Source: Blepharisma stoltei
Lineage: Eukaryota > Ciliophora > Heterotrichea > Heterotrichida > Blepharismidae
Length of the DNA: 64,000 nt
Direction of reading: 5' to 3'
Assembly (NCBI GenBank): GCA_914767885.1
Contig: CAJZBQ010000036.1
Location: 744,001-808,000 of the forward strand
The notes beneath the pieces were generated by a model. It ran no database searches and was not told the origin of the DNA. It saw only the letters and a list, made by a program, of their open reading frames with translations. Shown piece after piece: positions 10,132-20,455 of the stretch (position 1 is its first letter; the number at the start of each line of letters is the position of its first letter). The translations under genes were made by a program, and so were the position numbers.

Positions 10132-12629
10132 TTAATTGATCCTTTGAAATATGCTATCTAATAAAGGATCACCTAAAAACCCTAGCAGCTCAGCTAAATT
10201 ATTTGGCGTTGAAAATGCCATCGATAAGTCATTTCTCGTCAAGAGCCACTGCAGAGTAACATAAGCCCTCGGCTCTTCATCAAAAAGTGAAATAGTTCAG
10301 CATTTATTAATTGCAACATCTGGTGATATCAAGACTTTATGATTATTCGGTGAAATGCATAAAGCTCCTTTTTTGAAATGCATTGACATGTATTCTGCCC
10401 TTAAGCTTCCAAATTTTACACCATTGTTTTCTATTTCTTGAAACCCTTCAATAGGGATTATACAGTTTGGAATATGCTTTGTCTTTCTTGTTCCTTGAAA
10501 CTCTGTAAATGCTCATGCGTGGTTAACAAGGTTAAGCAATGGACCTTTCTGATATTTATTTTACCCTTATAATAAGTTCAGATATGTCACTCACAATAAA
10601 ATAAAATTTAATTTCTGTAGGGTGAGGAATCGGAACTGGCTTTGGCTATTAAATAACTGATATGGCATCTCGGCCCGGGCATTGTCTCCCGACAATGCAG
10701 CCTCAAACACATATAGCGCCTTTCTTAAGATGGCGCGCAATGCGCCATCTTAAGAAAGGCGCTATATTAATTATATCTGGAAAGGTTTTGCCGACCCAAA
10801 ATGGACAGCAATACTACGTAAATAATTTTGGCAGTGTATAGACCATTAGGCAGCCTGCTAGCACTAAACCAAGTGTTAAGCCTCGGCTTTGAGTTTTTTC
10901 CTTTTTGCCAAAAGTTGGCTAGAAAATTCTATTTTTTGGTATTTTTGTGCGGAAAACCTTCGTTCACCCAAACAGCAAGCTTCCGAAGTCCATAGTCTGC
11001 CCTGTGTCTTCACACAACGATTATTTTTTTTTGGCCTATTTTTTTTGGCCTATTTTTTTGCCTTTTTTTTGGACATTTTTTAGTTATTTTTTACTAATAT
11101 TTGGGCCTAATTCCATACTAATGATTTTAATATAAATTTTTTTAATGTATTTTAAACAATTTTACCAACAAAAAATGCTCCCTTAACAGATCTCTTACTC
11201 TATGAATACTAATTCATTGCTTTTTAAATTTCGAGAATTTTAGATTTAATTAGGAGTTTTCCACTTAAAATACTCAATATTAATCGCGTAAGGAAATGCC
11301 TCCACTTATCAATAAAGTTTTAGTTCTCTCATAAGCTCATGAATGAGCTTAGACAAAAAATAAGACAAAAAAAATAGGCTAAAAAAAATAGGCCAAATAA
11401 AAATAGGCAAAAATAATAGACCAAAAAGAAATAGGTGAAAAAAATATGCCAAAAAAACATAGGCCAAAAAAAAATAGTCGTTATGAAATAGGCGTCGTGT
11501 GAAGTAATCAGTCTGCCCACTCAACACTGCAGCCGACAAGGCAAGGAGGAGACGGCACCCAAATCTACTTATACTCACCGTGCCCTGGCAGGAGGCTGAA
11601 AAGAAGAAACAAGTTGAATTGGAATCCTCAGCTAACTCCCCCCATCCTTGATCGAACGATTGACTGTAAAAATTCCTAAAAATTGGGGAAATTAACCCCC
11701 ATCCTTGATCGAATGATTTTCATATCATGCAAATGTTTATATATATATAAAAATATATTATTTATCAAAAGCTTGGGAAGATGCACATAATGAAGTATTT
11801 TCAGAGGCTTTGAGACGACAGAAAGCTGCGGAATCAACCATCCGAAGTGATTTAGTCATTAACATATGCTTAAAAACTCAATAATCTAATAAAATACAGA
11901 TTTTTTAAAATTTTTTTAAAAAAAAATTAATTCAATAAGGAACAAATTAAAATTTATACAGTTTAAAGGGGTAACTAATAAATCAAAATATTAAAAAATT
12001 GGTATTTTATGAAATAAATTAAATTTTTTGCTGTAAAAATAATTATTAAATATTCTTAACCCTCTTATTTAAAAGTAAATAAAAAAAAATATCTATATAT
12101 TTTTTTATTTTATATATAAATTTTTTTTTCCCGAAAAATTTTTTTTAACCCCCATCCTTGATCGAACGATGGCGAGTCGTTCGATCAAGGATGGAGGGGG
12201 GAGTAAGTGAATTCTTCATCTCAATGGTTCAAAGTAAGAAGATGACGGCGCAAAATAGATGAATCACCTGCGGAGATCCTTGCTAACTGCGTAATAAGTC
12301 GGAAGCCAAATCTGTATTATTTTTTAAGGCTTTGGTTGTCAAACTCCTTTTTTGTTTGGAGGTGGAGTTGAATAAAAAATTTCTGGAGCTTCATCTATTA
12401 TAGAAAGAATTTCTTGAGGCAGTTGGATGTGATTTTGATTTGCACGAATAATGCATAACATATCTAAATAATTTTTACCTCCAAAAGGATAGCCAGCCCC
12501 GTAATAAGCTAGTGTTGGCATTTTGTAAAATCCCAAAAGCATGTGCATTTGCTCCTCAACTGTTTCTTCTTCAAATGAAATGTGGAGATATGGCCCTGGC
12601 TCTTTCTGTTTTCTCAATAGACCTTCCAT
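10132..12629 (-). CDS. unknown 263-aa protein with nested mobile elements in its exon
   Basis: The ATG at 12627-12629 begins MEGLLRKQKEPG. The frame runs to 12336, is broken by a 1.69-kb insert (10646-12335), and resumes as WQPKPVPIPHPTEI. A 16-nt intron at 10549-10564 follows. The protein ends DPLLDSIFQRIN at 10132. The corrected length (792 nt) is an exact multiple of three, which supports the model. Two TGA codons read as Trp. Sequence features include GYPFGGKNYLDML, a proline-rich centre and a C-terminal WLLTRNDLSMAF segment. No signal peptide or TM is seen. I do not recognise the family. It converges with the kelch-like gene. Confidence 0.7.
10549..10564 (-). other. 16-nt intron
   Basis: On the minus strand GTAAAATAAATATCAG lies between codons AGG and AAA. 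Splicing gives SELIIR|KGPLLN. Confidence 0.8.
10711..10767. repeat. perfect palindrome (26-bp arms, 5-nt loop)
   Basis: Arm ATATAGCGCCTTTCTTAAGA continuing to GGCGC pairs perfectly with 10742-10767; the loop is GCAAT. It sits where the related retroposon copy has only ACACAT...TTATATC, so it is an insertion flanked by TA. It begins TATAGCGCC, like the larger palindrome at 41463-41726 (TATAGCCCG). Confidence 0.85.
11002..11509. mobile_element. TIR element with 8-bp target duplication (hAT-like size)
   Basis: The direct repeat AGTCTGCC lies at 10994-11001 and 11510-11517. The ends are inverted: CTTCACACAACGATTATTTT at the left against CTTCACACGACG...CGACTATTTT on the opposite strand at the right. 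Both continue into tandem TTTTTTTTGGCCTA units. Non-coding. An 8-bp duplication is typical of the hAT superfamily, but no transposase is present, so the class is inferred. Confidence 0.7.
11633..12206. mobile_element. family-3 MITE (CATCCTTGATCGAACG TIR, TAA-flanked)
   Basis: It starts TAA CTCCCCCCATCCTTGATCG and ends with the reverse complement, GATCAAGGATGGAGGGGGGAG TAA. An inner hairpin of the same TIR lies near 12148-12200, the same design as family 1. It contains a ~40-codon open stretch at 11763-11885. It is inserted in the retroposon that interrupts the gene at 10132-12629. Confidence 0.85.
11763..11885 (+). pseudogene. coding-like fragment captured inside family-3 MITE
   Basis: 40 open codons reading LSKAWEDAHNEVF... 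...STIRSDLVINICLKTQ then TAA. Codon use resembles host exons more than the surrounding AT-rich MITE. There is no start codon or partner exon. It could be a captured host exon fragment or transposase debris; I recognise no family. Confidence 0.35.
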
Positions 12630-13285
12630 TTATATCTGACGAACATATAATAGAAAGAAGGAAAAGGCTACAGTTTGATTATAATTTAAGTTTAAGTTTT
12701 AAATTATTGAATTTCTCTTGCGTAATGGCTCCTTAAGTCCTTTTTTACTTGAGATCCAGCTATGATAGCAGCTCTGAACAACAGTAAATGGATTGGTCTA
12801 ACCGTCCAACCGTTAAAGTTATCTAGCCATTCCGGACCGCTCTAGTCTGTGCCAGACTCAGCACTGACTGAACCCCTCTCACTAAGCTCGGATAATAGGG
12901 CTAGCCTGACTAGCTGGACTAGATTCCTATTCCTAACTGCCATTTTTAAATATTGTGATTATAATTTAATTATTAATTTTGATTCAGATAGAAAATAAAT
13001 GCTTTAAAAAATTATCAATAAACATTGAAGGCTATTTCTTCTGAATTTACGCTTGATATATTAAAAATAATAATTTTCAATATTTATATCCGAGGAAAAG
13101 TGCAATTAATACCTTTATATTTATTGATTTGATATATTAAAAATATTGAATTTAATTAGCATAATAAAATCTGTTAGCACTACTATGTCCATTTAAATGA
13201 TCATTAATTTTCATATTTTCCATATTAGAAATAAAATATACACCATCAAAATGAGATTTAATAAATTATTCTATTATCATAAGTG
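12630..13285. other. gene-free interval with a retroposon
   Basis: Divergent gap between the unknown gene and the Pumilio gene. Apart from the retroposon at 12689-12968 it is AT-rich with no coding signal, and presumably holds both promoters. Confidence 0.6.
12689..12968 (-). mobile_element. short SINE-like retroposon, second subfamily
   Basis: A 13-bp target duplication (TGATTATAATTTA) at 12676-12688 and 12956-12968 flanks 267 bp in minus orientation. The 5' end on the minus strand reads AAAAATGGCAGTTAGG, and the 3' tail is (AAACTT)n. An internal stretch (ATCCGAGCTTAGTGAGAGG) resembles ATTCGAGCTCAGTAAGAGA in the element at 62630-62864, which defines a second subfamily. Confidence 0.75.
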
Positions 13286-14754
13286 ATGCTAGTTCCTGAT
13301 GATACCAAAATGTATGATGAACTTTATTATGATCAGCTTCACTCTGCAAAAGCTCTTACCCCCCCCCCCCCCTCCGTGAGCGAACAAAAAAATTTTGTTC
13401 GCTCACGGAGGGGGGTTAATTTTTTTTTTTTTAAAAAAAATTTATATATAAATTTTATAAAAAATATTTTTTTCGAAATTTAAAAAAATCCTAATTTGCA
13501 AAAATTGGGAAGCAAATATTAATTTAATTTGCAAAATTTATGTTTTAAAACGCAATTTGTTTAAAATTAAACAGAATTAGCTCTAGATTTCATTATACTA
13601 ATTATCACTTATATATCAAAATTTTTTTCCATTAAAATTTTTTCTATTAAAAAAATTTTTGTTCACTCACGGAGGGTGGGTTTTTGGTCAAAAAATGGCG
13701 ATTTTTCTAATGGTTTTGTTCGCTCACGGAGGGGGGGGGGGGAGTTAGCACCTCAAATCTCTTCTCATATTCAATATCTTCAGTATACTCTTCAGCTTTT
13801 TCACTTACATCCGATTTCAATGATTGCACCGAAAAAGACTTAAAACTTTTATACACAAAACCCAAGCCATCAATTAATCATAAACCTTCATTATTCAGTG
13901 AAGATATTTGTCTTGCCCATGATAATTTTTTAGAAAATTCCAATAGTTTTCAAGAAAAATCTCAAATTGAAAATATTTTAAATAAAGCATCACCAAATTT
14001 ATATAAAATTTCACAAACCAAGAATGGTACAAGATGAATTCAAAAGCTAATTACTGCCGTTTCGCAAAATTCTCTATATATAGAAATTATTGCAAATAGC
14101 TTAAAATCACATGTTATCGAGCTTTCTAAAGATCTTAATGGAAACTATGTAATACAAAAATGTTTGAGTACTTTTTCTCCTATAAAAAATCAAATCATTT
14201 TTGATGAAATCAATGAAAATTTAATAGAAATTTCTATAAATAAGCATGGCTGCTGCGTAGTACAAAGGTGCATTGATGCAGCTTTGCCTTATCAACTAGA
14301 AAATTTGGTAGGAAATATCATCAAGCATACTACTTTTCTTATTAATGATCCGTTTGGGAACTATGTACTTCAATACGTAATAAGTCTAGGAAAACCTGAT
14401 ATAAACTCCAAGCTCGCTATGATTTTTCTGAAAGATATTAAAAATTATGCTTCTCAAAAATATTCTTCAAATGTAATAGAAAAATGTCTGCAAGCCAATA
14501 CCCCAGAAACTCAGCAAATAATTATTAAAGAAATTTCCAAGCCTGAAAATTTTGAAAAAATGATATTTGACCAATATGCAAATTATGGTAATTATTATAT
14601 AGTAATTCAGCGTGCTCTTTCTATTGCAGAGCCTGAGCTATTAAGCCAAATGCTATATTCTATAAAAACACTTATGGGAAAATTAAAGCATAGTAAATAT
14701 GGCAGAAGAATTTGTTCAAAATTGTTAGAAAGCCATCCAAACTTAAATAAATAA
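13286..14754 (+). CDS. Pumilio/PUF-domain RNA-binding protein
   Basis: 359 residues after removal of a 389-bp MITE (AKAL|STSNLFSYS). PUF repeats begin near residue 125: GTRWIQKLI, then GNYVIQKCL, GCCVVQRCI, GNYVLQYVI, SSNVIEKCL and GNYYIVIQRAL, each followed by the usual helices. PUF proteins bind 3' UTRs of mRNAs to control translation and decay. Fewer than the canonical eight repeats are clear by eye, and the N-terminal region is Ser-rich and low in complexity. A TGA in GTRWIQ reads as Trp at an aromatic RNA-stacking position, which supports the altered code. The ATG at 13286 was chosen because stops precede it. Length is at the short end for the family. Confidence 0.85.
13356..13747. mobile_element. 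family-1 MITE acting as IES in the PUF gene
   Basis: TTA-flanked, about 390 bp, almost identical to 1423-1813, including the C-run, the terminal hairpin and the duplicated right-end TIR. Removing 389 bp at the TTA repeats joins GCTCTTAGCACC in frame. Confidence 0.95.
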
Positions 14755-15122
14755 AATCTTTAAATTAATATTTTAGGCTGAAATTCATTTAATGATGGAT
14801 ATTGCAAAAATAGATCAAGAGCATTGTTCTATATTAATTAGAAACTTGTTCTTGGTAATGATCAGTAAGTATCAGCTGACGCTTAATAAACTAAAGTATT
14901 AATATTGTATTTTTATCTAATTATTTATGCACAATCTTTTATATATATCATTGATTCTATTTTCTTCGTTATATTCTATATGTATATAACATAATTAATT
15001 TATATTGCCCATTGTAGTACGCTTAGTCAATCAAAAACCTACAAATTTAATTGTTTAAATGTTTAGATGTTTATTTATTTTAAATTTTATCATAAATTGA
15101 AAAAAAATTATATTCAGGAAAA
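14755..15122. other. gene-free convergent gap
   Basis: AT-rich DNA between the stop codons of two convergent genes. Nothing recognisable. Confidence 0.5.
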
Positions 15123-18100
15123 TTATTGTGGTGAATGATTGTCGCTATCTAGTGGGTACAAATCACTCTCCAATGAATTATGAGGTACAGTGCAAGCTTC
15201 TTTTAGCCTCCCACTAGTTATAATATCATTATCGACTGAAACAGCTGCATTCATCGCTAGTTCAGGATAAATTTTATCTCTGCTTCTTCATGCTTTTATT
15301 AAATTGTAAGTTTTTATAACCAAAAAATAATAGCTAGCTATTAAATAAAGATAAGTAGCGCAGAGCACTGCACATTGAATTGCATTGTCTATAATATAAG
15401 GTAAATCCAATAAATAAGGTCCTGTTAGCAAAAAAGAAAATGTGACAAGAGCTTCTCCAGAGACATTTAAAAAGTGAGTTTCTTTATTTTTGAAATGGCA
15501 ATGTCTCAATAACAAAAAAACGATACAAAACGAGTGCAAAACATTTACAACTCATTGGACTACTGGAATTCAGGCTAAATCATAGAGATTTATTACAAAA
15601 ATCAGCCTTCGAATTAAAAATATTGGATAATAGAGCAGCTCAATATAATTATTACTGAATTTGAATTCTTTAAACAAGCAGCCATATTTGCGTTTCATTT
15701 TTTTAGATTTGTTAAAAATTTTGAGTTGGATTATATACAACAAAAAAATGAGAATAAAAGTAATTATTCATCCAGAAATAAAGGTAATATAAGCAAAGAT
15801 CGTATCAGAAATAGTACGGCTAGTTTTAGATGAAAAATGATTTATTCCAATAACTGCAGCAGCCATCAATAAAATATATATTTCTATTCAAAGCCGAAGA
15901 AGGATATTATATTTGAATTTTTCCAATAGCTTTTTTATTTGACTATGAATGGCTGAGTTAGGAATAAATGATAAGCAATAAATTAAGGTCCATGAAGCTA
16001 TTACAACGATAGAAATTAAAAGCATTCCAGCACTATTAACTAGAAATGAACTGCTTTCATATCCATACTTGTAAAAGTTTTCAATCGGCTCCAGCTCCTT
16101 CATTTTATTTTCTCCAAAAATATATTTCCCAGTATTATGCAAATAAGTGTAGGAAAGAAAAGCTTTTCAAAATTGAAAAAGATTGTCTGGAATAGCAATA
16201 TTTTGTAATGGAATAAAAGCTAAAACCTGGACTATATTAACATAAGTCCAAAGAGACCCAGATTTCCCTGTTATAATTGATTCGAAAAATCCAGCAATAA
16301 TAAGGCCAGCAGATGCAGCGATTCCACTATTTTTGATTGTCATAGAAAAAGTTGATAAGCCACTTGAGTTATTAGAGCTCCTGCATGAAGAAGGTTGGTC
16401 TAAAATAATTTCTGAACATGATAAACATTGATTTGCTTTAGGGCCAACGCATGTCTTGCAGCTCAGATCACATGATCCACAAAGTAAAGGGGATACAGAA
16501 ATTATATACTCGTTTTCTTTGCAACCACAATGCCCATCTGGGCTAGGCGAAATTGTTAAATTTTTGCAAGTCAAGCAGTCATTATAATATGGACCTGAGC
16601 AAGATTCGCATGAGTTATGGCAAAGATCACAATGTAAAGGGGAAGCTGAAAGTATATATTCATACGTTAGGCAGCTGCAGTATCCTGGATTGGCGCTGGG
16701 AGTTATTGAGGAGTTTTTACAAGATATACAGTCACCAGCGCCTGACCCTGAGCATTCTAAACAAGCTGAATTGCAATTTTCGCAAATCAGGGGAGAATAA
16801 GATATCACATACTGTGAACTATTGCAAAAACACTTTCCTGGTATATTATTCAGGGTTATTGAAGAATTTTTACATGTCAAGCATTGATCTTCATTGGGCC
16901 CTATGCAGGTTGAGCAAGATGAATCACAAGTACCTCCGCAGTCAATAGGGCTTTCATGAAGCATATATACCTACCAAATAAAAAATATAAGCATCCATAC
17001 TGGCTGTCTTTTTCTTGTATTCACACAGTAATATATTCATTGTGAATTAGTATATTTCCCAGGGAGGCATTCGCAAGCTCCTGAAAGATTAGAAAGCATT
17101 AGTTCAGAACTTGAGCATGTAAGACATTGGTTTCTAGCCTTTCCTAAGCAAGTTGCACATAACCAGTAGCAGTTCCCACAAGTTAAAGGATGATTTGTAA
17201 TTATATACTGATTAGACAAGCAGCTACAAGAGTCTGGGGGATTAGAAATTGAAACTGCTTGGTCAATGCAAGTATAGCAATCAGTGTTTAATGGCCCACT
17301 GCAACTAGCACAAGAACTATGGCAGCTTGCACAAGTTAAAGGGCTTTTATTAATAATATATTCCGAAGCACTACAAGTACAGCTTCCAGGGGATGATGAG
17401 ACTGTGATTAATGAGTCTACACAAGTTAAGCATTGGTTTGATCCAGAGCCAGAGCATGTAGCACATGAGCTATCGCAATTCCCACAGGTTAAAGGGCTTT
17501 GAGAAATCGTATATTGTGAAGTTTTACAACTGCAGCTTGATGGAGTTGATGAAAGAGTTACTGCAGAATCTGTGCATGATAAACAGTCATTAGCAGTTGG
17601 TCCAGAACAAGTTGAACATGAGCTATCACAAGTTCCACAAGTAAAAGGGTTTTTATACATGATATATTGCGAAGTGCTGCAAGTGCAGCTTCCAGGAGGC
17701 GATGCAATAATTAATGAAGAATCACTACAAGTTATGCATTGACTAGGCCCTTTCCAAGCACATGAATGGCAGGAAGCATGACAATTTGAACAAGTTACAG
17801 GATTTGAATTTTTTACATATTGTGTTTCTCCACACTTGCAGTTTCCAGGTGATGAATTCATTGTTAACGAAGTATCAGTACAAGCGAGGCATTGATTAAG
17901 TTCAGGACCTACGCAGGAACTGCAGCTACTGTCACAATCCCCACAAGATAAAGGACTTGAAGAAATTTTATACTGATTAGAGGAACATTTGCAAGCTCCT
18001 GAAGATGACGGAGTATAGCCAGATGTTGAGCAACTTAAACAATAAGTAGCAGATGAGCATTTACTACAGCTTGAATCGCATTGAATGCAATTTCCTGAGT

Positions 18101-18245
18101 CCTCATATCACCCATCATTGCAAGTAACACAAACATTATCAACTACGCAATAACTACAGTTACTAGGGCAAATTGCCCCATTTCCTGCTTAAAACTTACC
18201 TTTTCTTACGATAATTGAAACGACAATTCATATTGCAGTTATCAT
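15123..18245 (-). CDS. cysteine-rich repeat multi-TM membrane protein (paralogue of 2286-6233)
   Basis: The ATG at 18243-18245 starts a short hydrophobic leader (MITAIWIVVSIIVRK) interrupted by a 15-nt intron (18185-18199). The mature protein begins directly with cysteine-rich units (CPSNCSYCVVDNVC) of the same form as the paralogue (CDSSCxxCxGPxxNQCLxC). About ten units follow, then the SLWTYVNIVQVLAFIPLQNI segment shared with the paralogue, several TM helices and a polar tail ending SDNHSPQ. The LamG-like domain of the paralogue is absent. About 1,013 residues. One in-frame TAG near 16974 lies in a proposed 66-bp TA-flanked IES (16968-17035); without it the length is an exact multiple of three. 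Several TGA codons read as Trp. Probably a surface protein with disulphide-rich ectodomain; function unknown. Confidence 0.8.
16968..17035 (-). other. candidate 66-bp TA-flanked IES in the cysteine-rich gene
   Basis: Between the units ...GKYTNSQ and SPIDCGGTC the minus-strand frame has a non-cysteine stretch with one in-frame TAG. Deleting 66 bp between TA at 17034-17035 and TA at 16968-16969 removes the stop and keeps frame. Other TA pairs nearby do not keep frame. The junction is inferred. Confidence 0.45.
18185..18199 (-). other. 15-nt intron
   Basis: GTAAGTTTTAAGCAG on the minus strand, between the signal peptide and the first cysteine unit. Splicing joins RK|GNGAICPSNC. Confidence 0.8.
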
Positions 18246-18599
18246 TTATAACGCATGGAAATTCAAAATTAATCTGCAGCTAGAATGATTAAGGTAGAGT
18301 TTACTGTAGAAAAGCTGATAGCGTGAAATTTTATTTGTAAAAAAAGAAAAAATTACTTTGTATAAATCTAATGCTTATTTAAGGTTCGATGATAATAAGT
18401 TCTTTTATTTTTGAAATAAAAAAGACATAATCTAAATAAAAGATGTTTCAGGTTTTTATGCAAAAATTATGATTGATATTTTGAATGACCTGAAAGTTAT
18501 TCTCTTCTTCAAGCATATTGATGCCAGTTCCCAAATATTTTTAAAAATATTTTAGAATGCAATTGCTAGGACAAAACAAACAAAATGCATAAGCACATA

Positions 18600-19655
18600 A
18601 TATAGTTATAGCCAATAGCCCTATATATAGATTCTATGTCGGGCATTTCAAAATATATGAGGGAAGGACCTTGATGGATTTTATTGAAGTGACGAGCTGG
18701 ATCTCTATAGTATGAAAGATTAAAAAGTGACAGAAAATGCATCAATTTTTAAAATGACTTTATTATTAAATTAATTTTTAATTAAAATCCCCTTTTAGAC
18801 TGAATGTCAAAATACTTTTTCATAAAAACTTTCACATTAAAACTTTTTTTCCATTTTTGAGCTCAAAAAATAGAGAAATAATATTTCCATATTTATATTC
18901 ATATAAAAATCTTATTAAAATAGAGAACTTGCCAGTCAATGTATGCAATTTGTTAATGAAGATTGAAACTCTTATTTGTAAAGTCCGTATTGAAGGAAAT
19001 TGATTGTTTACGAAGTTCTCAAAGGCTCATGTAAGGAGTGTTTAGCAAAAATTGAACAGGCTTTAAATAATTAAAAATCAAAAACTTTCCATACAATGCA
19101 CGTTTTAGCGGTAGGACAGTTTTTAATAAAAGAGTGCCAATTTGATAATGAAGATTGGAACCTTATTTGTAAAGTCCATAACAAAGGAAGTTCATTCTAT
19201 GCTTTAGGAAAAGAATAAAAAATTTTTAAAATTTTGTATATAAGTTGCTAAGAACTTCTCATATAATGAATTTCCTTAGCACGGATTTTAAAAATAAGAG
19301 TTAGCAAATTGGCGTATTTTATAAAATTCTATCTACCAAAACGCACATTGACTAACAAGTTTTATTTTTAATTATATAAGTCATATTTCATCTTTACTGA
19401 ACACCCCTCATATGACTTTTAAGAGATTCTTTATTAAAAATTTAATTTTAATAGTAAAGACTTTTAAAAACTGATGCATTTTCTTGTTAAATTTGTCCAC
19501 ACTTGACCATTTTTTGACATGTCACTTTTAATCTTTTATACTATAGAGATTTAGTCGTCCCTTCGATAGAATCTATCAAGCCCTTTCCTTGTGTATTTTA
19601 ACTTTCTCGATAGAGAATCTATATAGGGGTATGGGCTATATGCTTTAGCAATCTA
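18600..19655. mobile_element. degenerate TIR element (~1 kb)
   Basis: 18610-18790 is imperfectly complementary to 19430-19645. Matching segments include TAGCCCTATATATAGATTCT against TAGCCC...TATATAGATTCT, CTCTATAGTATGAAAGATTA against CTCTATAGTATAAAAGATTA, and AAATGCATCA. Between the arms a ~60-bp segment (GAAACTCTTATTTGTAAAGT) recurs about 190 bp later. It starts TATAGCCC like the palindrome at 41463. Non-coding. Confidence 0.55.
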
Positions 19656-20013
19656 AATTCAGATTTAATAATAAATTTCATGTTTTTAATTATGCATAAT
19701 ATTTTAATAAGCAATGCTAGTTTGTTAAAAAAGAGCCTTATAATCAGGATGCATTCTATTAGCTTATGAAACTCTTTGCATTACCAAAAATTAAGCTTTT
19801 AAGAATGATTGCTTATGCTTGCAAGAAATACTAAAACACTCATAGAAGCCTGCAAATATAATTTATTAAATGAAAATATCTATTGAAAAGCGAGATAGCA
19901 CTTTAAATATGGAAGGATCATTGCTATAGATGAAAAATAATATTCCTTTTATTTTCGATTATAAGCTATTCAAACGTGAATTTTCTATTAAAAATTAAAA
20001 AAATTTGAATTTG

Positions 20014-20309
20014 TTACTTCCCCTCCCTGAGTGAAAAAAAAAACTTTGTTTGCTCGCGGGATAGTTAAAATTTATCAAATTTAAAGTACTTTTTTTTCAA
20101 AAATTTAGAAAAATCCCAATTAGAAATAATTTTAAAAAAAATTTATTTAATTTTTAAATTGATGTTTTTTAAAATGTAAGCTGTTTAAGATTAAATAGAA
20201 TTAGCTAGAGATTTAATTATAATAACTATCACTTATATTAAAATAATTTTTGTTAACCTACGGAGAATAGTTTTTCCATGGTTTTGTTCGCTTGCAGAGG
20301 AGGGAATAA
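20014..20309. mobile_element. decayed family-1 MITE
   Basis: It starts TTACTTCCCCTCCCTGAGTG and ends GTTTTGTTCGCTTGCAGAGG plus a short purine run. Many substitutions and a shorter interior compared with the near-identical young copies. Confidence 0.7.
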
Positions 20310-20455
20310 GAATAAAGTTTATTATCAAATAAATGAGTTTTACACATAAATAGATTCATAATTTAAATATGGAAACAAGAAGCAGGACTCGCACATTACC
20401 ACCTCTAAAAAGAAACAATGGCGCTATGAATTAATTCAATAAATTTGAAATTGAA

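Larger units (their letters stand above)
10646..12335 (+). mobile_element. retroposon (SINE-like) carrying three further insertions
   Basis: Flanked by GGCTTTGG at 10638-10645 and 12328-12335, with weaker similarity just outside. It lies in plus orientation. The start (ATATGGCATCTCGGCC, then GCAGCCTCAAACACAT) and the end (GGAGATCCTTGCTAACTGCG, then GTATTATTTTTTAAGG) match the copy at 55561-56162. Aligning by eye to that copy shows three foreign segments inside it: a palindrome (10711-10767), an element with an 8-bp duplication (11002-11517) and a family-3 MITE (11633-12206). Confidence 0.75.
18246..20455. other. 2.2-kb gene-free, repeat-rich interval
   Basis: AT-rich divergent gap. It contains a ~1.05-kb element with degenerate terminal inverted repeats (18600-19655) and a decayed family-1 MITE (20014-20309). 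An in-frame upstream peptide (METRSRTLPPLKRNNG) begins at 20369 but stops at TAA before the cyclin start at 20456. Confidence 0.6.

Noticed and set aside
20369-20431. Upstream in-frame peptide METRSRTLPPLKRNNG before the cyclin
   Set aside because: A TAA separates it from the cyclin frame and no GT-AG intron or TA-pair of suitable length restores it; kept only as a possible uORF.
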